Below, piece by piece: positions 48,896 to 59,402 of a stretch of DNA of 64,000 nucleotides (position 1 is the first letter of the stretch; each line of letters opens with the position of its first letter). The DNA comes from Bog-473 sp963807775. Lineage in GTDB: Bacteria; Actinomycetota; Acidimicrobiia; Acidimicrobiales; RAAP-2. The stretch covers positions 558,001 to 622,000 of the forward strand of contig CAWECY010000003.1 of the NCBI GenBank assembly GCA_963807775.1, written 5' to 3'. Both the position numbers and the translations under genes were made by a program. Under the pieces are notes generated by a model that saw only the letters and a program-made list of their open reading frames with translations, ran no database searches and had not been told where the DNA came from.

Positions 48896-49044
48896 TTCCC
48901 TCCGAGCCCTACTGGCCTCCAGCCAGCGAGAAGAGGGCTTGACGCCGACCGGGGAGCCCCGTGATCGGCAACCTCAGACCCCACACGTTTCGACTGCCGC
49001 CAAGGCTGCCCCATAAGTACGTAGCAGACGTTGGCTGACGCGGA

Positions 49045-49719
49045 CTAGTAGGTCGGCTCCTCGTCGCCGGCCAGGGCGACCACATCCGGCCAGATCGCTG
49101 CGACCGCCTCGATGACGGTCCCTCCGGCGTCGGCCAGCGCGCGCAGCGCGCCCGACTCGTTGACCCGCGTAGCCGCCCCGAGATGGCCGGGCGCCAGGGA
49201 CGCATGGGCCGCCGTGACCGGTGGCGGCCCCCACGTGGCCAACCACGACAGGTGCAGCACGTGGGCGAACACGCCGAAGGGCCCGCCCAGCCGGCTGCGC
49301 GTGGCCAGCTGCCGGGCGACGGCCGGCAGCCCCGCCAGGACCTCGTGCAGCCCGTCCCACACCGGGTCGTCGGCCGCGTAGGCGATGTGGGGCACCCGGT
49401 AGAGCCGGATGGTACCGGCGCACATGAGGCAGGGCTCGAACGTGGTGTAGATGGTGTAGCCGGTGTAGTCACCGACGGGCAGGCAGGCGAGTGCGTTCAT
49501 CTCGGCGTGGGCCATGTACGTCCCGGCCAGCGGTGACCGGCCGTCGGGAACGTCGAGGACACGGCTCCGGCCCCGGCTGATGACGGCGCCGGCGGCGTCG
49601 GTGACCACCGAGCCGACGCCCGCCGAACCCGACGCCCACGACGTCCAGGCCTCCTCAAAGGACGTCTGCCAGCACTCGGGCAGGGCGGCCCACGACGTGA
49701 CGGCCTCGGCACCGGTCAT
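49045..49719 (-). CDS. Nucleoside deaminase (CMP/dCMP deaminase family)
   Basis: 224 aa zinc hydrolase. The metal site is AHAEMNAL (His71, catalytic Glu73) with TTFEPCLMCAGTI (Cys97, Cys100). The N-terminal domain is tRNA-adenosine or guanine-deaminase-like. About 90 further C-terminal residues (GGPFGVFAHVLHLSWLATWG) exceed the usual 150-160 aa. Substrate may be a free base or nucleoside. Follows serA by 28 bases on the same strand. Confidence 0.83.
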   Translation of the reverse strand: MTGAEAVTSWAALPECWQTSFEEAWTSWASGSAGVGSVVTDAAGAVISRGRSRVLDVPDGRSPLAGTYMAHAEMNALACLPVGDYTGYTIYTTFEPCLMCAGTIRLYRVPHIAYAADDPVWDGLHEVLAGLPAVARQLATRSRLGGPFGVFAHVLHLSWLATWGPPPVTAAHASLAPGHLGAATRVNESGALRALADAGGTVIEAVAAIWPDVVALAGDEEPTY

Positions 49720-49747
49720 GGCGTCTCGCCCACGCCCGCGGGCCGGG

Positions 49748-51319
49748 TCAGAGCGTCACGCGATGGATGTCGAGGATCCCCACGTCACCGCGCAGCCGCT
49801 CCACCACGACGTCGGGCGCCGCGGTCACGGTCGTGATCACCATCATGGCCGTGCCCGACTCCGGGCTCGGCCCCACGGCCATGGACGAGATCGACACGTC
49901 CGCCGCACCGAGCGCCGTGCCCACGACGCCGATCACGCCGGGACGGTCGTCGTTGCGCACCACCAGCATGTGCGGCGACGGCGGCACTTCCACGCCGTGC
50001 TCGTCCACCATCACGAAGCGGGGCTCCGTCCTCAAGCCGGCCGTGATCATCGTCCCCGCCACGGCATGGGAGCTCGAACGCAGGGTGATGAGGGACTTGT
50101 AGTCGGCCGACGTCGACGTCGACGACTCGCGCACCGCCAGCCCGCGCTGCTCGGCCAGCTGCGGCGCGTTGACGTACGACACCGGCTCCTCGGTGGTGCC
50201 GCCGAAGATCCCCTTCAACGCCGACAGCGTCAGGATGCCCGTGCTCTCCCCCGCCAGCTCGCCCTGGTAGGAGATCTCGAGCGAGTCGGGCAAGCCGTCG
50301 TGCAGTCCGACGAAGAAGCGGCCCAGCTGTTCGGCCAGACCCATGAAGCCGCGCACGACGTCGGTGACGTCGCGGGCGGCCACGTTGACGGCGTAGGGGA
50401 CGAAGTCGCCGGCCAGGGCCAGCAAGACCTGCTCGGCGATCGTCACACCGGCCTTGTCCTGCGCCTCCTCGGTCGAGGCGCCGAGATGCGGCGACACCAC
50501 GACCCCCGGCAGCTCGAACAACGGCGATTCGGTGGCGGGTTCCGTCTCGAACACGTCGAGACCCGCCCCGGCCACGATGCCGTCGCGGATGGCGTCGGCC
50601 AGCGCCGCCTCGTCGACGATGCCGCCCCGCGCCGTGTTGATGATGCGGATGCCAGGCTTGCACTTGGCCAGCAGGTCACGGCCGAACAGCCCCACCGTTT
50701 CGGGCGTCTTCGGGGTGTGGATGGAGACGAAGTCCGCCTCCGCCACCAGTTCCTCGATACTCACCAGACGCACCCCCATGGCCCGGGCCCGCTCCTGCGA
50801 CACGAAGGGGTCGAAACCGATGAGCTCCATGCCGAAGGCGTGGGCGCGCTGGGCCACCAGCGAGCCGGCCCGCCCCAGGCCGACCACGCCCAGCACCTTG
50901 CCGTGCAGCTCCACGCCCTCCCACTTCGAGCGCTCCCAGCGCCCCGCCACCAAGGCGGCGTGGGCCTGCGGGATGTTGCGCGCCTGCGCCAGCAGCAGCG
51001 CCATGGCCTGCTCGGCCACCGACAAGATGTTGGAGGTCGGCGCGTTGACCACCATGACGCCGCGCTCGGTGGCGGCGGGGACGTCGACGTTGTCGAGCCC
51101 GACGCCGGCCCGCCCGACCACCTGCAGGGCGGTGCCCGCGGCCAGCACGTCGGCCGTGACCTGCGTGGCGGAGCGGATGATCAGCGCGTGCGCGCCGGCG
51201 ACGGCGCCCAGCAGCTGCTCGGGGCTCAGCCCCTCCTGCACGTCGACCTCGTGGCCCGCCTGGGCGAGCAGGTCCAGACCGCTCTGCGCGATCTTCTCCG
51301 TTACCAGTACCCGTGCCAC
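49748..51319 (-). CDS. serA: D-3-phosphoglycerate dehydrogenase
   Basis: First enzyme of the phosphorylated serine route. The 523 aa length is the long actinobacterial form with catalytic, NAD, ASB and ACT domains. LGVVGLGRAGSLVAQRAHAF is the NAD loop, RIINTARGGIVDEAALADAI and PGVVVSPHLGASTEEAQDKA hold catalytic residues (the His in SPHLGAS). SYVNAPQLAEQRGLAV belongs to the ASB domain, and PHMLVVRNDDRPGVIGVVGT begins the serine-binding ACT domain. It lies 39 bases after the aminotransferase, in one operon. Confidence 0.95.
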   Translation of the reverse strand: MARVLVTEKIAQSGLDLLAQAGHEVDVQEGLSPEQLLGAVAGAHALIIRSATQVTADVLAAGTALQVVGRAGVGLDNVDVPAATERGVMVVNAPTSNILSVAEQAMALLLAQARNIPQAHAALVAGRWERSKWEGVELHGKVLGVVGLGRAGSLVAQRAHAFGMELIGFDPFVSQERARAMGVRLVSIEELVAEADFVSIHTPKTPETVGLFGRDLLAKCKPGIRIINTARGGIVDEAALADAIRDGIVAGAGLDVFETEPATESPLFELPGVVVSPHLGASTEEAQDKAGVTIAEQVLLALAGDFVPYAVNVAARDVTDVVRGFMGLAEQLGRFFVGLHDGLPDSLEISYQGELAGESTGILTLSALKGIFGGTTEEPVSYVNAPQLAEQRGLAVRESSTSTSADYKSLITLRSSSHAVAGTMITAGLRTEPRFVMVDEHGVEVPPSPHMLVVRNDDRPGVIGVVGTALGAADVSISSMAVGPSPESGTAMMVITTVTAAPDVVVERLRGDVGILDIHRVTL

Positions 51320-51358
51320 CGCGGTGGTCTCCTCACTCCCCCCGCCTGATGTGGTCCG

Positions 51359-52597
51359 TCAGTCTTGCGCTTCGGCGAAGAGTGCGGCCAGCCGGGAGAC
51401 GCCCTCGACCAGATCGGCGTCGCCCAGGGCGTAGGACATGCGGAAATAGCCCGGCGCGCCGAACGCCTCCCCGGGCACGACCGCCACCTTGGCCTCGTTG
51501 ATGCAGATTTCGGCCAACTCCGCGCTGCTCGCCGGACGTTGACCTCGGATGCTCCGCCCGAGCAGCCCCTTGACCGAGGGGAAGGCGTAGAACGCGCCCT
51601 CGGGCTCGACGCAGACCACCCCGTCGATGTCGTTCAGCATCTTGGTGATCGTCTGGCGCCGCTGGTCGAAGGCCCGGCGCATCATGGCCACGTCCTCGAG
51701 CCCGCCGGACACCGCGGCCAGCGCGGCGCGCTGGGACACGTTCGCGACGTTCGAGGTCTCGTGGCTCTGGATGTTGGTGGCCGCGGTGATGGCGTCGGTC
51801 GGGCCCATGAGCCAGCCGACACGCCACCCCGTCATGGCGTACGTCTTGGCCACGCCGTTGGCCACCAGGCAGCGATCGGCCAGCTCGGGCACCAGCACCG
51901 GCATGGAGTGATGCTCGGCCCCGCCGTAGACGAGATGCTCGTAGATCTCGTCGGTCAGCACCCAGATTCCCTTCTCCACCGCCCAGCGCCCGATGGCCTC
52001 GATCTCGGACCGCGGGTAGACGGCGCCGGTCGGGTTGGACGGGGACACGAACAGCAGCGCCTTGGTGTTGGGCGTCCAGGCCGCCTCAAGGTCCTCGACC
52101 GAGGAGCGGAAGCCTGTGGTCTCGTCCGAGGAGACGACGACCGGGGTCCCTCCGGCCAGCACGATCGACTCGGGGTACGTCGTCCAGTACGGCGCCAGCA
52201 CGATGACCTCGTCGCCCGGGTCACACAACACCGAGAAGGCATTGGCCACCGCCTGCTTGCCGCCGTTGGTCACCAACACCTGGGCCGCCGTCACTTCGAG
52301 GCCCGAGTCCCGCTTGGTCTTGGCCGCGATGGCCTCGCGCAGGGCGGGAATGCCGCCGGTCGGGGTGTAGCGGTGGTTGGCCGGGTCACGGCAGGCCTCC
52401 ACCGCGGCCTCGACGATGTGGGCGGGCGTCGGGAAGTCCGGCTCACCGGCACCGAACCCGATGACGTGCTCGCCCGCTGCCTGCAACGCCTTGGCCTTGG
52501 CATCCACGGCGAGGGTGGCCGAGGGCGCGACATTGGCGGCCCGGCGCGAGATCCGGCGGAGCGCGGTCGGGGATTTGGCGGTCGTCACGGGTGCCAT
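51359..52597 (-). CDS. Class I aspartate-type aminotransferase
   Basis: About 412 aa PLP enzyme. FGAGEPDFPTPAHIVEAAVE, HRYTPTGGIPALREAIAAKT and VTNGGKQAVANAFSVLCDPG are the fold-type I signatures, SNPTGAVYPRSEIEAI the substrate loop, and VAKTYAMTGWRVGWL holds the PLP Lys. It resembles actinobacterial and Bacillus AspB-type enzymes. ATG 52597 lies 10 bases from the divergent serC start. As it leads serA, it may supply amino groups or act with serine and aspartate pools. Confidence 0.9.
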   Translation of the reverse strand: MAPVTTAKSPTALRRISRRAANVAPSATLAVDAKAKALQAAGEHVIGFGAGEPDFPTPAHIVEAAVEACRDPANHRYTPTGGIPALREAIAAKTKRDSGLEVTAAQVLVTNGGKQAVANAFSVLCDPGDEVIVLAPYWTTYPESIVLAGGTPVVVSSDETTGFRSSVEDLEAAWTPNTKALLFVSPSNPTGAVYPRSEIEAIGRWAVEKGIWVLTDEIYEHLVYGGAEHHSMPVLVPELADRCLVANGVAKTYAMTGWRVGWLMGPTDAITAATNIQSHETSNVANVSQRAALAAVSGGLEDVAMMRRAFDQRRQTITKMLNDIDGVVCVEPEGAFYAFPSVKGLLGRSIRGQRPASSAELAEICINEAKVAVVPGEAFGAPGYFRMSYALGDADLVEGVSRLAALFAEAQD

Positions 52598-52607
52598 GAT
52601 CTCATAC

Positions 52608-53753
52608 GTGCCAGATACCCCCGACATCACGATCCCCGCCGAATTGCTCCCCTCCGACGGACGTTTCGGGTCCGGCCCGTCCAAGGTCCGGCCCGAGCAG
52701 GTCGATGCGCTGGCCGAGGTAGCCGGCCACTATTTGGGGACCAGCCACCGCCAGAAGACGGTCAAGTCTCAGGTGGGCCGCGTGCGCGCCGGCCTGCGCG
52801 AACTGTTCTCGCTGCCCGACGGCTACGAGGTCGTGCTGGGCAACGGGGGGACGACCTGCTTCTGGGACGCCGCCACGTTCGGACTGATCGAGGAGCAGAG
52901 CCAGCACCTCAGCTTCGGGGAGTTCTCCTCCAAGTTCGCCAGCTGCGTCAAGGCCGCGCCGCACCTCAAGGACCCCCAGGTCATCGAGTCGGAGGTGGGT
53001 ACCCACCCGCTGCCGCACGCCGACACGGCGGTCGACCTCTACGCCCTGACGCACAACGAGACCTCCACCGGGGTGTCGATGACGATCGCCCGTCCGGCCG
53101 GCGCCGCCCTCCCCGCCGACGGCGGCGGCCTGGTGGCGGTCGACGGGACGTCGGCCGCCGGCGGCCTGCGGCTCGATCCGGCCCAGTTCGACGCCTACTA
53201 CCTGGCTCCGCAGAAGTGCTTCGCCTCCGACGGCGGGCTGTGGATCGCCCTGATGTCGCCGGCGGCGCTGGAGCGGGTGGAGCGCATCGCCGCCTCGGGG
53301 CGCTGGATCCCGACCTTCCTCGACCTGAAGACCGCGGTCGACAACTCGGTGCAGGACCAGACCTACAACACGCCCGCTCTGGCCACCATCTTCCTGCTGG
53401 CCGAGCAGCTCGACTGGATGAACGGCAACGGCGGGCTGGAGTGGTCGGCGTCGCGCTGCGACCGCTCCGCCGAGATCCTCTACACCTGGGCCGAACAGTC
53501 CGGGTTCGCCCGCCCCTTCGTCGAGAAGCCTGCCGACCGCAGCCACGTCGTGGGCACCATCGACTTCGTCGACGCCATTGACGCTGCCGCCGTGGCGGCC
53601 GTGCTGCGCGCCAACGGGATCGTCGACACCGAGCCCTATCGCAAGCTGGGCCGCAACCAGCTGCGGATCGCCATGTTCCCCGCCATCGAGCCCGACGACA
53701 TCGCGTCGCTGTGCGGCTGCATCACCCACGTGGTGGGCGCACTGGCCAACTGA
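52608..53753 (+). CDS. serC: Phosphoserine aminotransferase
   Basis: Second step of serine synthesis. The 381 aa actinobacterial-type SerC has DGRFGSGPSKVRPEQVDALA, YLGTSHRQKTVKSQVGRVRA, YEVVLGNGGTTCFWDAATFG, THNETSTGVS and the PLP lysine in YLAPQKCFASDGGLWIALMS. RANGIVDTEPYRKLGRNQLR near the end is characteristic. GTG 52608 is preferred over ATG 52596 by comparison with mycobacterial SerC. Divergent from the aminotransferase-serA operon, so serine genes are paired head to head. Confidence 0.95.
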   Translation: MPDTPDITIPAELLPSDGRFGSGPSKVRPEQVDALAEVAGHYLGTSHRQKTVKSQVGRVRAGLRELFSLPDGYEVVLGNGGTTCFWDAATFGLIEEQSQHLSFGEFSSKFASCVKAAPHLKDPQVIESEVGTHPLPHADTAVDLYALTHNETSTGVSMTIARPAGAALPADGGGLVAVDGTSAAGGLRLDPAQFDAYYLAPQKCFASDGGLWIALMSPAALERVERIAASGRWIPTFLDLKTAVDNSVQDQTYNTPALATIFLLAEQLDWMNGNGGLEWSASRCDRSAEILYTWAEQSGFARPFVEKPADRSHVVGTIDFVDAIDAAAVAAVLRANGIVDTEPYRKLGRNQLRIAMFPAIEPDDIASLCGCITHVVGALAN

Positions 53754-53866
53754 AGTTGCGGCCCCTGGCGGTCGCACTGCGCTGGCGGAGCTGCGAAAAA
53801 GACGGGTGCTAGCCCCATCTCGAAACTGGTGAGGGCGCCATGGCGTACTCGCGGACGTCCCTCGTA

Positions 53867-53881
53867 GTATACCGGGTATAC
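53867..53881. promoter_or_regulatory. Palindrome GTATACC-G-GGTATAC upstream of the ABC operon
   Basis: Perfect 7-base arms around one base, 57 bases before the ATPase start. Palindromes of this kind are operators of GntR/YtrA-type and TetR regulators, which often control exporters. TATAC also offers a -10-like sequence, so the site may overlap the promoter. The regulator is not in the neighbourhood. Confidence 0.6.
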
Positions 53882-53937
53882 GCGGTTTCGAGTGGGGGCC
53901 GCTGAGACCTTCGAGACGAAAAGGGGCGGGCCGGAAC

Positions 53938-54911
<974 letters not shown>

Positions 54912-54915
<4 letters not shown>

Positions 54916-56126
54916 CGACGATCTCCGACGTCGGCGCACCGGCACCGGGTCCGGCTCCCGACACGATTCCGGCGGCAGCGCGGAGCGATCACCGCGGCTC
55001 GTGGATCCCGACGTGGGGCATGGTCACGACGCGCTTCATGGAGCTGCGCAAGCGGCGAGGGCTGATGATCGCCCTGATCGCCGTGAACATCGGCATCCCG
55101 GTCGTCTTCCTCGCCGTGCGCCTCATCTCCCACGCCGTCGCCCCCAAGTCCTACGGGCCGGCCGGCGGCTACACCATCTTCACCACGCTGGTGCTCGGCT
55201 TCATGTACATCTTCGGGTTCATCGTGGCGGCCGTCGTCGGCTGCACGGCCGGGTCGGTCGACCTCACCGAGGGGATGTTCCGCCACCTCGTCATCACCGG
55301 CCGTTCCCGCTTGGCCCTCTATCTGGCCCGGATCCCCGCCGGGCTGGCCATCGTCATCGCCATGGTGGCGATCGGCTACACGATCGTCTGCGCGGTGTGC
55401 GTGTTCGCCGCCCCGACGCAGCTCAACTACGACGGGGTCAACGTGCCGCAGGGGCTGTCGCGCCCCGCGCTGGACACCTGGGCGGCGTCGCACGCCGACG
55501 AGGTCATCTGCAATTTCAACTACAACGGGGGCCCGGGGTTGAACGGCAGCTGCCACCCGACGTCCCGTGCGGCGGCGGTCAGACCAGCGGTCCCCCGCCC
55601 GGTGCCGTCATCCAGACACCGAAGGGCACGGTCACCGTCCCCGCCAGTGAGTCGCCGGCGCAGATTCGGGCGTTCGCCGTCGCGGTCGCCAACCAGGACT
55701 ACGCCGACTACAGCTCCAACTTCACGGTCCCGTCGACCTCGCTGATGGTCGACGTCGGCCTGTGGATCGCGCTGGAGGCGACCATCGGGTTCATCGTCGG
55801 GCTCGGGCTGTCCTCGCTGATGGGGCAGCGGACGGTCCCGGTGATCCTCCTCGTCGTGCTGGAGTTGATCCTCACGCCGATCTTCAGCCGCCACATCATC
55901 TCGCACCTGCTCAACGTCGAGCGGGGGATCGTCGGCGTCGCCATGCTCCACATCGAGCCGGGCGACCTGCCGACGCCGTTCAGCGGCGGCGGCCCCGGGG
56001 GCGGCGGTGGCGGCGGGCTGAACGCTGATACCGGAGTCCACTCTGGTGGCGTCGCTGGTGATCGTGGGCTGGATCGTGTTCTGGACCGCCATCGGGGCCT
56101 GGCGGATGATGACCCGCGACGCGTGA
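54912..56126 (+). CDS. ABC-2 type permease, two apparent frameshifts
   Basis: Membrane partner of the preceding ATPase. In the first frame MIALIAVNIGIPVVFLAVRL, GFMYIFGFIVAAVVGCTAGS and GLAIVIAMVAIGYTIVCAVC are membrane helices. Near 55565-55575 the frame shifts, and WIALEATIGFIVGLGLSSLM and VILLVVLELILTPIF continue. A second shift near 56030-56035 restores LVASLVIVGWIVFWTAIGAW and the end RMMTRDA. The joined product is about 404 aa with six helices. The two shifts cancel, which favours sequence error. Confidence 0.78.
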
Positions 56127-56146
56127 TCAGTCGTCATCGTCATCGT

Positions 56147-57019
56147 CTAGGGCAAGGCGAAGCCCGCCGAGGCGATCAGCCGTTCGCTCTCCTCCCACAA
56201 CCGTGCCGCCGACTCGTCGTCGCGGGCATGACGGCTCATGTGCCCCGGCTTCGATCGGACCCAGTACATGCCGGTCTTGGTAGCGACCTCAGGGGAGGTG
56301 GCCAGGTAGACGGACGTCTTGGCGCCGCGCTTGGGGCTGATCTCGAAGGGTCGGACGAGCTTGAGGCCGGAGCCCATGAAGCCGGTGAGGTCGCCGTCCA
56401 TGCCGAAGCCACTGCGGACCGAACCCGGGTGCGCGGCGTTGGCCGTCACCTCGGTGCCCTCGAGCCGCTTCGCCAGCTCGCGGGTGAAGAGGACGTTGGC
56501 CAGCTTGGAACGGCAGTAGGCCTCCATCCCTTCGTAGCTCCGCTCGCTCTGCAGGTCGTCGAACGCAGGCCTCCCCGGGCGAAGTGATGGCCGACCGACG
56601 TCAGGTTGACGACCCGCGACGGCGCGCTGGCGCGTAACCGGTCGGCGAGGAGATTCGTCAGGTAGAAGTGGCCGAGGTGGTTGACGCCCGAAGGTGTACT
56701 CGAACCCCTGCGCGGTCAGCCGGCGCTCCGACCAGGTGCCACCGGCGTTGTTGACGAGCACGTCGAGCCGGCCCCAGCGGGCGCCGATGTCCTTGGCGGC
56801 CGCCTGCACGGAGTCCAGGTCGGCCAGGTCGAGGTCGACGACGTGCACGTCGTCGTTCCAGGTGCGTTGCGTCACCTCCTTGGCCGCCGCCTCGGCCTTG
56901 GCCCGGTTCCGGCAGGCCAGCACGGTCGTGGCCTCGAGCGCGGCCACACCGACCGCCGTCTCGAGGCCGATCCCGACGTTGGCGCCGGTGACGACGACGA
57001 CTTTGCCCTTCATGCCCAT
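56147..57019 (-). CDS. Short-chain dehydrogenase (retinol-dehydrogenase-like), two compensating frameshifts
   Basis: About 290 aa. KVVVVTGANVGIGLETAVGV is the nucleotide loop, VDLDLADLDSVQAAAKDIGA and VLVNNAGGTW follow. Between about 56580 and 56692 the frame is shifted by one extra base and later by one missing base. In the shifted frame the expected VNHLGHFYLTNLL and RVVNLTSVGHHFARG are readable. After it EAYCRSKLANVLFTRELAKR carries the catalytic Tyr/Lys. Probably functional. Converges on the permease. Confidence 0.8.
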   Translation of the reverse strand: MGMKGKVVVVTGANVGIGLETAVGVAALEATTVLACRNRAKAEAAAKEVTQRTWNDDVHVVDLDLADLDSVQAAAKDIGARWGRLDVLVNNAGGTWSERRLTAQGFEYTFGRQPPRPLLPDESPRRPVTRQRAVAGRQPDVGRPSLRPGRPAFDDLQSERSYEGMEAYCRSKLANVLFTRELAKRLEGTEVTANAAHPGSVRSGFGMDGDLTGFMGSGLKLVRPFEISPKRGAKTSVYLATSPEVATKTGMYWVRSKPGHMSRHARDDESAARLWEESERLIASAGFALP

Positions 57020-57216
57020 GGGAGATCCGATCTGGAGGAATCATGCCGATGAGAGACGACCCCGCCAGCGGCCAATCTACGAGTCCGGCTCGTACCGGTG
57101 CACCGGGAACGATCTCGACTTGACCTACAACAGCTCAGGAGGCACGTTGGTCCACTACCTGGTGCCGGCGTCAAAGCCTCGCCAGGCGGGAAGAGAAGAG
57201 AGGAGAGGCGGACTCC

Positions 57217-58460
57217 ATGACGATCGCTCGAGCACCAACCTCGACGGGTGGCTGCTGCAGGTGCTCATCACCCCCGAGGGCCAGGCGGACCCCTACCCCT
57301 ATTACGCCCTCATGCGCGACGAGGCCCGGGTCAGCCGGACTTCGTTCGGCCCCTACGTCGTCAACGGCTACGACGAGTGCCAGGCCGTGCTCCGCGACCC
57401 GCGGCTGGGGCGGGGCATGGCTCTGGAGGACGCGTCCACCGGCATCTTCGGCGAAACCGGGACGCGCCGCGGCGAGTTCTTCGAGGTGTCCCAGCACAAC
57501 ATGCTGCTGGCGGACCCGCCCGACCACACCCGTTTGCGCCGGCTGGTCTCCCGCTCGTTCACCCCGCGTCAGGTGGAGCGGCTGCGGCCGGCCGTGCACG
57601 ACCTCGTCGCCGACCTGCTCGACACCATGGCCGACAAGGGCGACGTGGACTTCATGTCCGACTTCGCGCTCCCGCTGCCCATGGCGGTCATCGGCGAGCT
57701 GGTCGGCGTGCCCGTCGTCGGACTGGACCGGCCTCCAGCCCTGCGTCCGGGCCGCGGCGCAAGGGCATCGAGCCGGTGCTGGCCGCCGAGGAGACCGACG
57801 CCGCCATCGATGCCATCGGCGCCCTCGGCGAGTACTTCTTCGCCCTGCTCGAAGAGCGCCGCCGCAGCCCACGCGACGACCTGCTGAGCTCGCTGGTCGA
57901 GGCCTGGGAGAACGACGACCGGCTGACCGACGAGGAGGTCGCCTCGACCGCCATCCTCCTCTTCGCCGCCGGCTTCGAGACGACGACGAACCTCCTGGGC
58001 AACGGGCTGCTGGCCCTCCTCACCCACCCCGACCAGCTGCGGGCCTGGCGGGCCTACCCCGACATCGCGCCGGCGGCCGTCGAGGAGCTCCTGCGGTTCG
58101 ACAGCCCGGTGCAGTTCAACCTGCGCACGGCGCTCGAGCCGGCCGAGCTGGTGGGCGAGCCGCTGTCGCGGGGCGACCGCATCGTGGTGCTGCAGGGTGC
58201 GGCCAACCGCGACCCCAGGCGCTTCGAGAACCCCGATGGGCTCGACCTGCGCCGCGAGGACAACGTCGCCGCTGAGCTTCGGCTGGGGCATCCACCACTG
58301 CATCGGGGCGCCGCTGGCCCGCATGGAGGGCGAGATCGCCTTCAACGCGCTGTTGGCCCGCTTCGTGACCATCGAGCTGCTCGACGCCGAGCCGCACTGG
58401 CGGCCCAGTTTCACGCTGCGCGGCCTGCTCGAGTTGCCGCTCGGCCTGTCGGCTCACTGA
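57217..58460 (+). CDS. Cytochrome P450, several apparent frameshifts
   Basis: Heme monooxygenase of about 400 aa. ATG 57217 follows GAGGAGAGGCGGACTCC but is out of frame with the body after about 15 codons. LLADPPDHTRLRRLVSRSFT, AAGFETTTNLLGNGLLALLT (oxygen-binding I helix), the E-x-x-R region EELLRFDSPVQFN and the heme loop LSFGWGIHHCIGAPLARMEG are all present. Further frame changes are needed near 57717 and 57763 (restoring DWTGLQPCVRAAA then KGIEPVLAAEE) and near 58265. This is the most frame-disrupted gene of the window. Substrate unknown. Confidence 0.75.
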
Positions 58461-59039
58461 TCACTGACCGGCGCCCCCGGCCGGGCCGTGCGCCCGTTCC
58501 CACGCCTCGGGCGGACCGACCGTCGACGCCTCGTGGGCCGAGACGCGCCACGTAGAGCGGGTGGACCGCTCGCCAGCGGTCTGGGGGCTCCCACGGCAGG
58601 ACGGTCCCGTCCCCTCGACACGTGGGCCAGCTGCTCCAGGCACACGTGCCACCCGGCGGCGTCGCGTGCGGCCTTGCCGTGCTCGGGGAAGGTGACGGTC
58701 AGGGACAGCACGCAGCCGCCACCCTCGGGCTCGGGCTCGGGCTCGAGCTCGAAGCGGAGGAGGTCGTCGGCCCAGCGCAGCTCCATGACCGACGGCGGGT
58801 CGAAGACGGTCATCTCGCCGTCGAAGGGCTCTCCCTCGGACTGGCGGAACGAGAAGCGCAGCGGCGCGCCCGGCGCCCGCTCCCCCTCGATCGTGGTCGG
58901 GAACCAGCCGGCCAGGTGCTCGTCGTCGGTCAGCGCCGCCCACACCCTCTGCCGGGGATGAGCCAAGCGGCGCCGGAAGCGCAGGACCGAGACGTCTCCG
59001 ACCCGCTCCCACGAGCCGAATTCGCTCGTCGGCGGTCAC
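58461..59039 (-). CDS. SRPBCC/AHSA1-family protein, several frameshifts
   Basis: GTG 59039 overlaps the ArsR stop (GTGA). After a shift near 59020 the frame gives GSWERVGDVSVLRFRRRLAH then PRQRVWAALTDDEHLAGWFP and EGEPFDGEMTVFDPPSVMEL, which is the AHSA1 pattern. Near 58620 and 58540 two more changes restore DGTVLPWEPPDRWRAVHPLY and the end EASTVGPPEAWERAH. The rejoined product is about 190 aa. It forms a regulator-ligand-protein pair with the ArsR gene, like the pair at 47.9-48.8 kb. Confidence 0.65.
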   Translation of the reverse strand: MTADERIRLVGAGRRRLGPALPAPLGSSPAEGVGGADRRRAPGRLVPDHDRGGAGAGRAAALLVPPVRGRALRRRDDRLRPAVGHGAALGRRPPPLRARARARARGWRLRAVPDRHLPRARQGRTRRRRVARVPGAAGPRVEGTGPSCRGSPQTAGERSTRSTWRVSAHEASTVGPPEAWERAHGPAGGAGQ

Positions 59040-59366
59040 GTCCAGGGCTCCCCGTCGGCGTCTCCCATGATCTCGAGGTGACGCTCCAGCGCATTGAGGT
59101 GGGCCGCCCACCCCCGCCGGTAGGGCTCCAGCCACTCGTCGACCTCACGGAGCGGCTCGGGCCGGACCCGGTAGATGCGGCGCTGGGCGTCGGTGCGTGA
59201 CTCGACCAGGCCGGCGTCCCGCAGGACCTTGAGGTGCTTGGACACCGCCGGTTGGCTGAGGGACAGCAGCGTCGACCAATTCGCCCACCGGGCGCTCCTC
59301 CTCGACGAGGAGATCGAGGATCCGGCGACGGCTTTCCTCAGCCAGGACCTCGAATGTCACCGTCAC
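59036..59366 (-). CDS. ArsR-family regulator, one frameshift
   Basis: FEVLAEESRRRILDLLVEEE and RPVGELVD are in the first frame. Removing one base near 59265 gives LLSLSQPAVSKHLKVLRDAG, the recognition helix, then LVESRTDAQRRIYRVRPEPL and a C-terminal EWLEPYRRGWAAHLNALERH. The joined length is about 109 aa, normal for the family. GTG 59366 lies six bases after the -10 of its promoter, so it is leaderless. No metal-binding Cys. Confidence 0.78.
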
Positions 59367-59372
59367 GCTGTA

Positions 59373-59402
59373 AGTATTCGCCTAACAGCATATAACTGTC
59401 AA
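59373..59402 (-). promoter_or_regulatory. Promoter of the second ArsR-SRPBCC operon
   Basis: TTGACA (59402-59397, consensus -35) and AATACT (59378-59373) with an 18-base spacer on the minus strand. The predicted transcription start coincides with the GTG of the ArsR gene. The -35 overlaps the end of the DUF2277 gene. Confidence 0.65.
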
